Positions 33,968 through 45,775 of a stretch of 64,000 nt of DNA are shown here, piece after piece. The stretch's first letter is position 1. Each line of letters opens with the position of its first letter. Source of the DNA: Angiostrongylus vasorum (Eukaryota > Nematoda > Chromadorea > Rhabditida > Metastrongylidae). The notes beneath the pieces are model-generated. The model ran no database searches, was not told where the DNA came from, and saw only the letters and a list, made by a program, of their open reading frames with translations. Where the stretch lies: positions 2,172,501 through 2,236,500 of the forward strand of contig JADANN010000380.1 in assembly GCA_018806985.1 (NCBI GenBank), in the 5' to 3' direction. The position numbers and the translations under genes are program-made.

Positions 33968-35809
33968 TCGTGTCGACGTCAGAAATGCATATGTTTGTAA
34001 AATTTGTCTTAATAAAGATTAAGCTCTCGGCGTTGACCAACTCCTGAGCGATGCACCATGCATTTGACTTGATCAAGCATCGTTCGAGGTGATTGAATGC
34101 ATACCTGGCCTTTACAGGGACTCGAGATGGGCTACCGATGTATAGAGCCAGTGCTGCTATCTTCCCAGACAAGTAAGGTACCAATTTGACGACCCCGGAA
34201 AAATAGAGGGGTTGGTGGGCATGGGGCTCTGGAGTCGTTCCCATAGGTATTGCAAGGCGTCTCCGACGACCATTACGCTACACTCGCCCTGTGTGTTAAA
34301 GCGGTAGCTCCAAATATCAACGATGTCTCACTTCCATCTTTAACACACGAGTTTTGATAAGAAAGAAAAAAAAGCGAAAAAAATGCATGGGCTCGAAAAA
34401 AATCGAAGTTTTCCTAGTAGAATAGGGACACATGGGTACTTCTGGCAAAAATATGCATATTCTAATAGTCTTTATTCCACTTAATAAAGCTGGGAAAGCT
34501 ACGAACTAATTCTTTCTAGTTGAAAGCGTAAAATGTTTCCGCCCACCTATGAGTTCTACACATATACACAGTTAAAAAACTGACTGTTTCCTCCTAACTC
34601 TAGAACTTCAGCTACTATGTAAATACTTGTTACTACAGGTTTTCCAAACCTCACAAACTACGTTAAAACAGTGAAAAGAGTAAAAAGACCGTCTGAGAAA
34701 AAGGCAAAACTAGGGCCTCACTTGCGCCGTGCGTAACACGTAAGCCCCGGAAAGTGTAACCGCGATTCGATCCTGCCTGTGGTTCAGGTTTTGCAAATAT
34801 TTCAGCACCATAGTGGTTTTGTAGAAATAATTCTCACCAAGATCATCAGTGCCAACATGAACAACAAGCGAACGGCCGATAACACTGTGCTCTCCATGAA
34901 TCTTCACGAGATGATCCTTGATCTCAAAAGACGCGACGCCATCCGGCCCCGCTTCAACGTTGCCGAGATCGCCTACATGACGTGTGCTATCCTAGAAAGA
35001 AAGCATCACACATGTCGAGAGATTATTTAATTGTGATTTTTTGAGCATAAATCAAGTTATTTACTTATGAAGAAAAAGACAGAATAGGGTATAAATCATA
35101 TGGCTACCAATTTAAAGACCTAATACAAACGTATAAGTCGGCAAATAACAATGAGTTACATTTGGTCCTCCATGAGTCTTGCTGAATGGATTGAAATGTG
35201 GCCCAGCTGAGATACATCCGTTTGTAGAGTCACCAAACTGATGCACATGGAAACCATGGAGACCAGGAGCTAAGCCTTTGATTTCGCCTTTAATCACACA
35301 TGGATCCGACTCTTTGTCCTGAAGATTAGATCGCCTTTTCAGAAGATCCGCCAAAACATCGCAAACTATCAATGTGAGAAACGAGAACACATAACAATGA
35401 TGATAGGTATTAGACTCGTTTAAAAAATGAATAGAAAGCGAACGAAATCTGTAAAAGTGACTACCCGACCTTGGCAGTCATCATCAATGATTAAAAAAAA
35501 GTCTATGGGACATGAACCCTTACCATTTAAATTAGAATGCCTAATCAAAGTGCTTTCGTGCGCACTGATCGGAGGCGCCAGCAAGTGGAATGGATGATGC
35601 ATCCCTAAGGGATTTATCAACGCCGAGAGTTTTATCCTTTATCCTTCTAATCAAAGTGCTCAGAAAAAGAGCGTAGTATCGCTCACACCATAAAATCTCG
35701 GATTGACTACAAATGAGCAGATTTAACGAAATGGGCCAACCTGAGTGAACCACACAGTCCCCGTGACACCAGCGTCTCCTCGTAATACGGCTACTGCTCG
35801 GTTGCTCAT
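31141..35809 (-). CDS. sod-1: Cytosolic Cu/Zn superoxide dismutase, complete, 4 exons
   Basis: Converts superoxide to oxygen and hydrogen peroxide. Exons on the minus strand: 35809-35741, 35318-35160, 34991-34838, 31238-31141; all phases join and give 159 residues, normal for cytosolic SOD1. No signal peptide: the protein starts [12 protein letters not shown]. Ligands visible: Cu His47, His49, His64, His121; Zn His64, His72, His81, Asp84; disulphide Cys58-Cys150; active-site Arg147 in GARAACGV. A tttag 18 bp upstream of the ATG could be the spliced-leader acceptor. The third intron is 3.6 kb and full of SINEs, a (TA)n tract and a hammerhead-like inverted pair. The gene is tail to tail with pgp. 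An extra paralogue (sod-5-like) cannot be excluded. Confidence 0.97.
31818..32096 (+). mobile_element. Family A tRNA-derived SINE
   Basis: One of the best copies: cgcgtgtggcgcagtggtcg, gtgggatcgactcccgcg, gtaccagacttgtctgggag, ending in ataactttattc. In SOD intron 3, antisense to SOD. Confidence 0.85.
32097..33300. other. SOD intron 3, nothing recognised
   Basis: AT-rich, no coding signal, no repeat family recognised before the hammerhead-like block. Confidence 0.5.
33301..33334 (-). ncRNA. Hammerhead-ribozyme-like motif with full conserved core
   Basis: On the minus strand: CTGAGGA (33330-33324), stem II GAC..GTC, GAAA (33310-33307), CGTT. All core positions fit; stem I pairing is weak. 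In SOD intron 3, facing a second motif at 33763. Confidence 0.5.
33761..33794 (+). ncRNA. Second hammerhead-like motif, inverted partner
   Basis: CTGATGA (33763-33769), stem II GAC..GTC, then GATA for GAAA and CGTG at the cleavage position, so probably inactive. Confidence 0.45.
33885..33966. repeat. (TA)n microsatellite
   Basis: About 80 bp of TA with CATA at one edge, in SOD intron 3. Confidence 0.97.
34010..34288 (-). mobile_element. Family A tRNA-derived SINE
   Basis: Begins attaagctctcggcgttgac and ends at ctacactcgcc (tRNA-like 5' end). In SOD intron 3. Confidence 0.78.
34715..34825 (+). mobile_element. Family C SINE beside the SOD exon 3 donor
   Basis: cgattcgatcctgcctgtgg and ttttgcaaatatttcagcac match family C. 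Its end lies 13 bp from the exon. Confidence 0.6.
34838..34991 (-). CDS. sod-1: SOD exon 3
   Basis: [15 protein letters not shown] (Zn ligands) and [13 protein letters not shown] (Cu ligand His121). Acceptor ttctag, donor gtgaga, phase 1. A SINE ends about 13 bp past the donor. Confidence 0.97.
35160..35318 (-). CDS. sod-1: SOD exon 2, metal-binding core
   Basis: 53 codons. [10 protein letters not shown] carries two Cu ligands, and the [11 protein letters not shown] region carries His64 and His72. Acceptor cttcag, donor gtaact. Confidence 0.97.
35541..35660 (+). mobile_element. Internally deleted family A SINE with target duplication, SOD intron 1
   Basis: A 92-bp element (5' gcactgatcggaggcgcc joined to the 3' end gatttatcaacgccgagag) lies between two copies of ctaatcaaagtgct (35541-35554, 35647-35660). 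Confidence 0.82.
35741..35809 (-). CDS. sod-1: SOD exon 1 with start codon
   Basis: 23 codons from ATG (35807-35809): [12 protein letters not shown] then TGTVWFTQ. Donor gttggc, phase 0. Confidence 0.95.
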
Positions 35810-35825
35810 TCTTTGTGATGCGTCG

Positions 35826-35832
35826 ACCTAAA
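35826..35832 (-). promoter_or_regulatory. Possible spliced-leader trans-splice acceptor of SOD
   Basis: Reading the minus strand, an attttag precedes a short leader of 18 nt before the ATG. Nematode genes commonly receive a spliced leader at such a site. It could also be an ordinary 5' UTR. Confidence 0.45.
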
Positions 35833-36246
35833 ATCGATATATAACCTTCTCTGCTTTACGATGACAACGAATCAAATCTCGAAAGAACCTCATCAAATAT
35901 AACTCTGTTCAAAATATAATGGAATTGACTCGTCAATATCTTCAGAGTTGTATGAGAAAAAACATTTCATTTTCACCAGGTCGTCTACGTATAACTTAAC
36001 CCCTTTTTTTCATAAGCCTGAGAAAGTTTGTGATGAATCACGGCCGTGAACAAATTCCGTTGGGGAATTCTCGGTTGAACTCTTCAGTTGTTTAATCAGA
36101 CGATAATAATTTCAACAGAAAACGAATCCAATTGTGGAGAATAGTGGGCACAAACGTTCAAAACTTATCATATAAAACATTTGACTATAAATCTGTAAAC
36201 ACATAGTAGGCTCGTAATGATAACTGGTTAGTCGGAGCTAAAAATG

Positions 36247-36501
36247 AAGGATAAAGAAGGATAAAGCTCTCGGTGTTGTTCAATTCCTAAGAGATGCGCC
36301 ATGCATTCGATTTCATTAAGCATCGTTGCAGAAGGACTCACGGTGGCCTACTAATGTATCGAGCCAGTGCTGCTATTCTCCCAGGCAAGTCTGGTATCAA
36401 TTTGCCGACCACGGAGGCATGGAAGGCTTGGTGAGCCATTGGCGCGGGGATCGATCCCAAGTGTGTGTAGCAGGGCCCTTTCGACCACTGCGCTACAACG
36501 A
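36247..36501 (-). mobile_element. Family A tRNA-derived SINE
   Basis: ggataaagctctcggtgttg to the tRNA-like end at cgaccactgcgctaca. Upstream of SOD. Confidence 0.8.
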
Positions 36502-37119
36502 AAGTATAAATGACGAAATCCCACCTCATTCGAAAGAACGTAACAATCCCTCTTGTAGTTGGGAAGCATGTGCTACTTTACCACTAAGGAGCTGTTCAAC
36601 TTTTGAAACAACGTAACTGCTTCGAGGGATCGAAAACACAGAAGTAGTACTGATTATTGGAAACCTGTATGGCACGGAATGTTGTTGACTGCGACTTTTA
36701 CCGCCTTTGCAACTCAAAGTGCAGTCAACTTGTATTGCCAGTTGTTTGAGTTATTCAACTTCAACTCTAGGCACTTCCCTGCTTCGGCAAAAGAAAGAAA
36801 TAAGGACCCAAAAAGCTCTAACGTTCTTTCTGGGCTCGCTATCAAAAAATCACATCCAGCTGTTTCCTATTCTTAATATCAATCATGGATGAGTTAACAA
36901 TTTCCTACTATGCAGAACAATCTGTAGCTGTTACTGAATACTGCTATAGTTTATGCAGTAACAAAGCGATCTAGCGCACCTGGAAGAAATTCTTCAACGA
37001 TGTTATTGCGTAGACGAACATTACCCTGAAAGATATTCTGAGTTGCAAGGTAAACCTAAGAGTTGAAGAGGTATTGAGCCGCTTCAAGGTGAACACTGCA
37101 GTGAGACGTGCCATATACG

Positions 37120-37208
37120 TACAAACATGCATATATACACATGTATATACACGCACGCATGTATGTGTATGTAGGTATATGTACGTGTATATACATATAT
37201 GCATGTAT

Positions 37209-37265
<57 letters not shown>

Positions 37266-37275
37266 AATATACGTA
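37120..37275. repeat. (TA)n / (CATG-TATA) microsatellite
   Basis: TA core at 37213-37262 with purine-pyrimidine flanks. Confidence 0.95.
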
Positions 37276-37282
37276 CATACGT

Positions 37283-37612
37283 CCTAACGGTTTAGGTTTT
37301 CATCGTGGATGGGAGCTGTTCTGGGTGTCGCGTTTGGATGTACAACGGAAGGATCCATCTTTCCAGCAGGATCTCCCAAGCTGAGAAGGAGTCCAGCGTT
37401 CCCAACAAGAACCACCGTCTTGATATTAAACTAATCGCATGGTGGCAAATATCCCTCTGATCGACAAAAGGCGGCAACCGCGCGTGGTGGTGACGACCTG
37501 GGGCAGACTTTGGGACCCCAGGGAACCACAATGGCTAAATCAACAAAACTCCGAAAAAATGGAAATTATGCTGGCGCCCGCAGAACCAGTGAAAACATGC
37601 CATCCAAGTATG
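37283..37612 (-). repeat. Family B interspersed repeat between two microsatellites
   Basis: tttcatcgtggatgggagct to gccatccaagta; TA-rich tracts lie on both sides. Confidence 0.75.
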
Positions 37613-37732
37613 TACACATATATGTACATACATACATACATACATACATACATACATACAGCCATATATACATATATAAATGTATGGCTGTATGTACATT
37701 ACATATATATACGCATATATACATATGTATAC

Positions 37733-37772
<40 letters not shown>

Positions 37773-37785
37773 AATATACGTATAT
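37613..37785. repeat. (CATA)n and (TA)n microsatellite
   Basis: catacatacatacatacata at 37630-37660, then TA at 37738-37768. Confidence 0.95.
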
Positions 37786-39219
37786 GTAGGAATCTCCACG
37801 AGAGAACCATCCCAAACCAGCTAACGGCCAGGCCACGTTGACGAACTTTTGGTATCGATGAGGTTAAACGTGGAACAAAATTGAGCAGTTTAGTTGCCCG
37901 AACGGACACGACTCTAGTGGTGACGTCATCGCCTCAGCTAATGGGAATTATGTAGCTTTCCGTGCACACCGAGTTACATTCGTGCATACGCGCTAACGGC
38001 GCGTTGCATTTCTACTCTGACGATCGCGCTTCAAGGACACTCCGACGAACGGTCCTCGCGCCAAGAGCGCTGTCCCCGTAGAAGACCGCTGTGATGGGGT
38101 ACCCAGGACTACGCTCTCGAACGTAACAAGCAAAGCACATGCGCAAAATGTGGACGCATTCGTGGAGGACGGACGCAAGAGAGCGAGTGAAAATGGAAGA
38201 GATGCCGGAATTTAAAAAAGTATACCAAGATGGCTCATATGGAATAAAAACTACATATTATGGAATCAAGAGCGAACACACTGTTTCGACAATTTTGCCC
38301 AGGTACCGTAACCATGCACACCTTGCTAAACATTCGCTGGTGCTCGAATTCGTTGTCGTTTGATGAGCGATTGTGAACAGATAAGCGTACGAATTTGCAG
38401 TGCTGAGACTGGATAAATTACGATAATCAAACTAGTGTCTACACAGACGTTCGTAACGACGACTAGTTTCTTGCGGCTGTCGCATGGGACAACGTTGTTC
38501 ATGTCGGTTTCGGGTTCGGTGCAACTCGTCCATCAACCAATCACACTGCTGTCGGCGGCATTTGATAGCAAGTTCCACAACAGATGTTCAGCACACTTCA
38601 ATATTTCTTATATCTATTCATTCCATACGATAACCATGATTCATTACAGCAAACAGAAATGAAACAACAGTCAGCTACTGGTCAGTGATCGCGCCGTCTG
38701 CTCCACGCAGTGTACAATGATAGTTCTCCCATAGTTCACCGTAATTTCTCGATAGCTGCACGACTTAGAAGACAGCCATTATATACGTACAGAAAAGTCT
38801 TCCAAAAAACTTCATGTACTGGTAGGACACGAGGACTTGTTTCTTCTCAGCAAACACATCTGGATCCTGAAAATTCTTCCTCAACTGATAGGGGTGTCCC
38901 AGAAAATGCAGGATTTGTTTTGGAGGTTACGAGGAGGTAGCGAATTCTTGTGATTTCAAATGTTCTGCAAAACATTCCATCCAGGTTAAAGCCTACTGAC
39001 AGCAATGGTAGTGAAAACTACTTCCACTGTTCAAGCATTCACCACCAGAAAAATCGATTTTTGGCAAAAGAGTTTAAATTACATTTAAATAGTGTACGCA
39101 AAGATTTGACTTTCCATGTGAAACTCACTAATTCTAAAGGAGAAGTTAAATTTCCATGTAAAAAATCGTAGATTATGGCTGTGAATTGCAATTTGTATGT
39201 GGAAAAAATTATTAACTAC
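37786..39219. other. Intergenic, no gene supported
   Basis: A GC-richer block at 37960-38200 has short open frames on both strands but no recognisable domain. Confidence 0.5.
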
Positions 39220-39462
39220 GGCGTTTCCATCAGGGAAGCCCAGCTAAGAATAAACCAATACGAGGATCCACCACCGTCCTGGTGTCAAACGAATCACATG
39301 GTGGCAAATCTCCCTCTGTTCCACAGGGGCGGCGACTGCCTGTAGTGGTGACGACCGGAACAGACTTTAACTAGGCTGACCTCGGGACTCCATGGATCCA
39401 CAATAGTTAAACCAAACAGCCAGTGAGGACGGGCCGTCCAACTATCCAAGTAAGTAAGTAAA
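39220..39462 (-). repeat. Family B repeat, truncated
   Basis: Shares ccaccaccgtcctggtgtc and the ccaagtaagtaag end. Confidence 0.7.
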
Positions 39463-39649
39463 GTGATAACTCCACATAAGCAGTTTGAACTACATTTGGG
39501 AAGAGCTGAGTGTATGTGGTAGTGATGTATTGTAACGGTTGCGGGAGTAGCTCATGCATGAACGAAGCGAATTCGCTAATCGAAAAAATTCGTCGACTGT
39601 AAAGTAAACATCTTTGAGCAAAAAAACTTAAAACATCAGTAAAGTATAA

Positions 39650-39860
39650 AGTTCACGGGTAGATAGCACGCTGATAGCACCCATAAAACAAGGCTAAGAG
39701 AAAGGCGAAACGAAAGACCAGCACGGTGTGGTGGTGAGCACGTTAGCTCCCGGAAAGCCCGGAAAGGATAATAACGAGGTTCGATCCCGGCCGCAGACAC
39801 CTGCAGTCCGGAGTTTTGCAAATATTTCAGCATCATTGTAGTTCTCAGTAAAGTGTTTCG
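39650..39860 (+). mobile_element. Family C tRNA-derived SINE
   Basis: ggtgtggtggtgagcacgtt (A-box-like), gaggttcgatcccggc (B box), tail gttttgcaaatatttcagc. Confidence 0.7.
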
Positions 39861-41424
39861 ATAGTGGTAAGAGCTTCCACATACAAAAAGTGAGGGCACA
39901 TTAACGAACGGATGCTTCTCTGCAAACAACCAGCCACTTTGATGTGTACATTATAATTGGAACTGCACCACAATTCTACTCAGTGATTTACCATCTTATC
40001 GTGAACAAAAAAGGTCGAACTTCTGCTTTCAAGTAGAGACAGTTCTGCCCCTTTTTCAAAGTTTCAGTGTTCAAATATAGCACAAACGTCTTTTCATTCA
40101 TCTCACCGATCTCTCGCATGGCCAAACAAACTCATACGATTAAGGGTTTCCTTTTGGGAAACTGCTGGGTGTGGAACAAACCCCTTCTTAGATCACACCT
40201 TAAAGAAACTCTGTGCTGAGTAACCTATCGATCGATGAGAAATGATAAGTCAAAAAAAGTTTTGTACAACAAAATAAACTACTGGAAATGAAATCTATTA
40301 AGATGAATGCATATCGTCCACTCTTTTTCACAACACAGTTAATAGTGCTAAAGGAAGCAAACTCGGAAGATCAATGAGAAGACGATCACTTTTTCCTCAG
40401 AAGATTCCAAAGTGTTAAAGATGTAAACGACCTTAAATCTATTGAAGTAGCAACTCGTTACGAACAGGAATTCCATCAGAACCGGCACTGAGAGAAAAGT
40501 TAGAAGTGGCACTGGTGGTGGTCGAGTTCTGCCAAGGAGGCGAGCGCTTTCAATTGGTCAGCCAATCCCCACGATCGATGGAGCGCGCCACCATTTCGGG
40601 ACTGTGCACCCGTTCATTCCGCTCCGCGATTCGTGACCTCGTAGGCCTCGCATCATATTTCGTATAACAGTTTGATTATTGTTGTCGTAGTAAGCTTTGA
40701 ACTTATTTCCTGTTTCCTTTACTTCTACTGAACTCCTAGTTATCTTCCTTTGTGCGGGCATTGAAGCAAAACTGTGTGCACCGGCAGTGCCCATGACCTA
40801 TCGAACTTCGGAAACTCGCATTTTTGTACCCTCCCAGGAATACTCAGGGGCACGCTACATTATTGCTCACGGTAAGAGTTTTGAGCTTAAAGCAGTTCTG
40901 CGAATTTCTCGTCGAATTGTTCCGATTGGCAAAGGGCTATCGACTTTTATACCCACCAATTCTGACCATTAATCTAAGGCAGTTGCGTACTCTTCCTTGA
41001 AATGAAGAATTGACGATAACAACTAGTGGAAGACAAACTGCCGAATTTTACCTAACTTTGGTTTTTCGAAAGCGGTTTATTGAGACTTTTTGTGACATGG
41101 TAGAAATGAATGCTGGACTTACAAAGATAACACAAGGTTACGAAGTCCCAAGAACAATCGTTTTACAAAACCGATTGTTAGGTTTATTAAACAGGATCGA
41201 AGAAGACAGTACACCTTCGCAGCTAAACAGTAACCATAAAGCTCAAAACGGTGGGCACTTACCCCCAAAAGGTTTGATTTCGGTTGCCAAACTCTATTCG
41301 TTGACGGAAAACCAAGCTTTGTTCTTTCACCGTATAAGATTTGAAAGGTGGTAAACTTTGGTGAGGTTATCTCGTCCACTAAGCTAAAGAGATTAGCGTT
41401 ATCATCTCATATATTAAAAGTACC
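39861..41424. other. Intergenic, weak open frames only
   Basis: Overlapping open frames at 40558-40794 (minus), 40697-40972 and 41010-41354 (plus). None has a family motif or clear splice sites. Confidence 0.45.
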
Positions 41425-42796
41425 TCACCTGTATCACCTGCAGTCCCGTTGATTGTCGAGTGACTCGAGCGGGCGCCAGTAAATCTTCCACTTTTCCCTG
41501 TCGCGTGCAAGAATATCCCAGTGGGTTCTGCTCGCTCTAGGGACTCGTCGAGCTTCATATCTTTCTTCTAGGCTTTTCGTGAAGAACTCTAACTATCGAG
41601 TCGGTGGTCTTCTTCGAGTACGTTTGACATCCCGAGGAATCCAGTCACTAACGGCTTTTGTCCATCGGTTGTCGTTCATAAGCATTATGTGTCCCGCCCA
41701 CCCTATCTTCGACTGTTTGGCGTACAGAACGGCATCCTTGATTTTTGATCGTTGACGCAGGTCGGAGCTTCGGATCCCATCCCTTACTTGTGTGAAACGG
41801 GATACTCCTAGCATCGTCCTTTCGACTGCGTGTTCGATAACGCTGAGTGATCTTTCATGCTGCTTACGCAACGACCAAGTTTCCGACGCATACCTTGGGG
41901 CAGGAAGTACCGTTGAGTTGAAAAGGTGGGCACGGAGTCAGATGTCCTTTTTTCTCTTCACTACATCCTCGATGCTCTTGAAAGCTCCGCACGCCGCTCG
42001 GTTGCTTTTGCTCAGCTCTGGAGCTAGGTCGTTCATCATATTGATTTCCCGACCTAGACGGACATAACTGGGGCATTCGGAGATATTCGTTCCGTTGAGC
42101 ATGAATGGGGCATGCGAAACCAATCCGTTCTTCATGAACATCGTTTTTGTGAGATTTAGTTGAAGACCAATCTTTCCACAGGCTTCATCAAAGTCGGCAA
42201 GCATACGTTCCGCTTGGCTAATGTTTGGTGTTATGAGGACGATGTCATCAGCAAAGCGAAGGGTGGTGTAATTGCCGACCATTGATTTTCACTCCCATAT
42301 TATCTTTCCAATGTTCGCATGACGTTTGGAAGGGTGGCGGTAAATAATTTTGGCGAGATGGTAAAGCCTTGCCTAACTGCCCTTTTGACGTCAATGATAA
42401 TATCGTCATAGAATGGTGATACCTTGGCTGTGAATCTTTTTGTACAGCTCACGAAGAATCTTTATGTACTTAGTAGGGACACCTTGACTATCCAGGGCTT
42501 TCAGGACTGCTTCTATCTCGACTGAATCAAAGGCCTTCTGTAAATCGATGAAAGTGAGACAGAGCGGTCTTTTATACTCTCGCGATACTTCAATGAGCCT
42601 TGTTATCGTGTGGATGTGGTCCATTGTAGTAAATTCTTATCGAAACCCTGCTTGCCCACATGGCTGTCCTTCGTCCAGTGTTCTGTCAATCCTGTTTAGG
42701 ATAACCCGAGTGAAAAGTTTGTAGACGACAGACAGCATGCAGATTGGGCGATAGTTGCCCATATCGTGTAGTTCACCCTTCTTAAAGAATAACACC
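41425..42796 (-). mobile_element. RTE-class LINE, 5' truncated (copy 3)
   Basis: Minus strand. Pieces: DMGNYRPICMLSVVYKLFTR, LTFIDLQKAFDSVEIEAVLK, RFADDIVLITPNISQAERM (catalytic FADD intact), KIGLQLNLTKTMFMKNGL, VERTMLGVSRFTQVRDGIRS. Frameshifts near 42300-42400 and 41930. The best-preserved RT core here, still not a complete ORF. Confidence 0.9.
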
Positions 42797-45499
42797 TCAC
42801 TACAAGAAATTGTCAAGGTTACTGTATAAGTTTTTTCAACACCACTTGTCTTTAGAAGAGGTTCATGTCGATTCAGTCGCGAAGACTGGGCGCAAAAAGA
42901 GCCATCTGGGGCATAGAAAGATAACGCTTTATTTCTTATCAGCAAAACTTTGTAGTACACCAGTAAAAATGCATTTACCTGAGACAAAAAGATAATGGAA
43001 ACCACTATTTGAAATGAATAAAGGTGGCTTCTATAGCACTGAACAGCACTAGCGGTGTTCGCCATCACAAAATACCTGAATATAAGGCAAGTTGTCTACT
43101 CATCATCGTACTTCTACAAAAAATCCGCTAAATACGACATCATCTTTATCGAAGGAGAGCAGAAAGTACCCTTCAAAGAGTGGATATGCTGGTACTGTGG
43201 CTCAGTCCAAATGGATCTTATACATGAAGTTTGTCGTGAACGAACCAGAAAACAGAAGGTAATGGGTAACATTCAATTATTAGCCAAGAATGTTAGGGTT
43301 CACAAAGCGGGTCTTGGGCCGAGTTTGATCCTCTTGCGACGTGTGACCTGAAGTGTAGAACAACGTGTTGAACGTTGAACAAAAAGGATCATAAATTTGC
43401 TGAAAGCTAAACTTGTTGAGTTATAGAAAGGGTAGATAGCCGGGAAATGCAACGCTGACCATTTAAGTGAACTCATAGCTGTAGAATTCTCAACGTTGGT
43501 GGTAGGAGTTTCTTAGTGGGCAGCACCATAGCAAGACCAGTCACATCACCTTCAGTCGAATATTTTGCCGAACTGATTCGCTATGGTGACAATTGTTCTA
43601 TAGGAAGTCGAAGACGGAAAACAGTCTTTTCAGTACTGAGGTTCTTTCTGCAGATAAGTTCACCTAGTCATACACCATTCATTATGGGTAGGACTTTTGG
43701 ACACAACGATGACAAATCTTGAAGTGCTCTGTCTTAAGAGGACCAGATCCTCTACAGAATACAAAGCATTGGAAAAGAACAGTTACGAGCAGTGTTTCCG
43801 AGTTCATCACGACCGATACCAGAACTCTGCCATTCCCACTGACTTGAAAACGATTATGCCACAGAAACCTGAAGGCTACTTTAAATAGGATGTGATCGGT
43901 GTTTTCGAATGGATTAATGGAGAAGGTCATCCCAAGCTAATGAAAGAGTGTAACCAAGTGTAACCAAAGTGTCCAAGTTTTACGACAAGGACCATAAACA
44001 AATGTTTGATATACGTTCTATGCACCAAACGAACTGAACCACTAGGAAAACCAGCGACACGAAAGTGATCTATGAAGAATTCACTGCCATCGCAATCCAC
44101 GATCACTAGGAGATAAGGTGACGGACGATACGAGATAACAGACTAGATAACAGTGGACAAAAACGAATGGCAACCGATCATGATATAAATCAAAGCTTGT
44201 TAAAGCGAATGTCGGTTGGAACGAGAATGAAGAAGACGCCAAGGTACCTGACCCTGACATGTAAGTGACTAGTTCGGCGAATCACCGTTAAATGGAGTAC
44301 GGGGAAGAAGGCTGTTACACAACGTTGGTTGTGATTTAGCGCCGAATTTTCATCGATAATTCTGTCGCCTTAAGAGAATCGCATTGACGTCCACAAAAGC
44401 TCGCAATTCAAGTTTTCTTGCTTTCTTCAGTAGTGTGGAGTGTAGGATTCATGTCACAGTGATCACCTCGTAACACCTAGCACGGCTTTCTCGAGATTGT
44501 AGACTCACTTTCGACTGGTGTATTCTAATGGTGGCAGAAGAACGACGGATCCTCAAGCCATTGTCGACTTCACGTGCAAACATCGCCACCTCTTTGAATT
44601 TTGATCTCATGGCTCCATGGCAACGAAAACTGATATTAGTGCTGAGAAAGTTGGAAACAGCCATCTAGGAGTGTAAGGTGCATCATGTCAAAAAGATGTT
44701 GTAACACATAATAATAAGATATTACCTACTAAGCGGACACATTATTTTTGGAATTTCTCAGAAATTCCAAACACATAGTGAAACCTCTGGCAGCAATTAA
44801 ATTACATACTACACCAGATATACATATGAGCCGATTTATTTAGGGGTTCAAGTAGAATGGATGTCCACTGGTTAGTATTAAAACTCGGGACCTGAGCATG
44901 GATACCTGACGGCATCACTGCATAGAAAACCGAATCGCGATCGTTTAAAACTACGGAGTCTTCAGATTTCCACACTTGCAAAAATATGGTAGCACCTCGT
45001 TCTCATCGTCCTCGTCAAGTCCATGGCATTTTTCTGGATTTCGAATCGCGCTAATTTAAGTCTTAAAGCATTAAAAAAAATAAGTGGTGGTGAAAAGAAC
45101 AAAGCTCGTAATTATGTTCAGATTAAAAAAAATTGCTCTATAAAATACTTAGAAAACTGGCGCTTCAAGGAAGCGCACACCTAGAGATTGTGATCGTTAA
45201 CGTTCTCAAATATGGGACAGTACACCACGGTCTCTGCAACTTAATCCCTTTTCGAATATCGATTTAGATGTCCTGTTAGCTGCATGGCTCCTTTCATTTC
45301 TTCAAATCCATACTGCCGCATATCTTAAGCGTTGACACACCTCTACTTAGCAGAAAGGCTAAGCTAACTTTTCAAAAGCACTTGGTTTTTCTCAATGAAA
45401 ATAATCGAACTAAGCGGCATGTCTCAGATTGAACGCTTAGAGCCCGCCGTTCTCGCGCACCTTCCCAGAAGGGGGGACATTAATGAAATTCCCCCGTTA
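42797..45499. other. Intergenic, no gene supported
   Basis: Open frames at 43055-43351 (with a CWYCGS stretch) and 43516-43930 cannot be assigned. No element of families A-D seen. Confidence 0.45.
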
Positions 45500-45775
45500 G
45501 CATGCGTGTAGTGCAGTGGTCGGAGGCGTCCTGCAATACACAGTGGGATCGATCCTGGCGCCTTTGGCCCACCAAGCCTTCCATCCCTCCGGGGTCGGCA
45601 AATTGGTACCAGACTTGTTTGGGAGGATAGCAGCACTGGCCCGATACATCGATAGGCCCCCGCGAGTTATTGTAAAGGCCATATATGCATTCAATCACCT
45701 CCAAACGATACTTGATGAAGTCGAATGCATGGTGCATCCTTCAGGGATTAATCAACGCCGACAGCTTTATTCTTC
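45500..45775 (+). mobile_element. Family A tRNA-derived SINE
   Basis: gcatgcgtgtagtgcagtgg, gtgggatcgatcctggcgcc, ggaggatagcagcactggcc, ending cagctttattc. Confidence 0.83.

Noticed and set aside
37620..37665. CRISPR-like array
   Set aside because: A simple (CATA)n tract without spacers.
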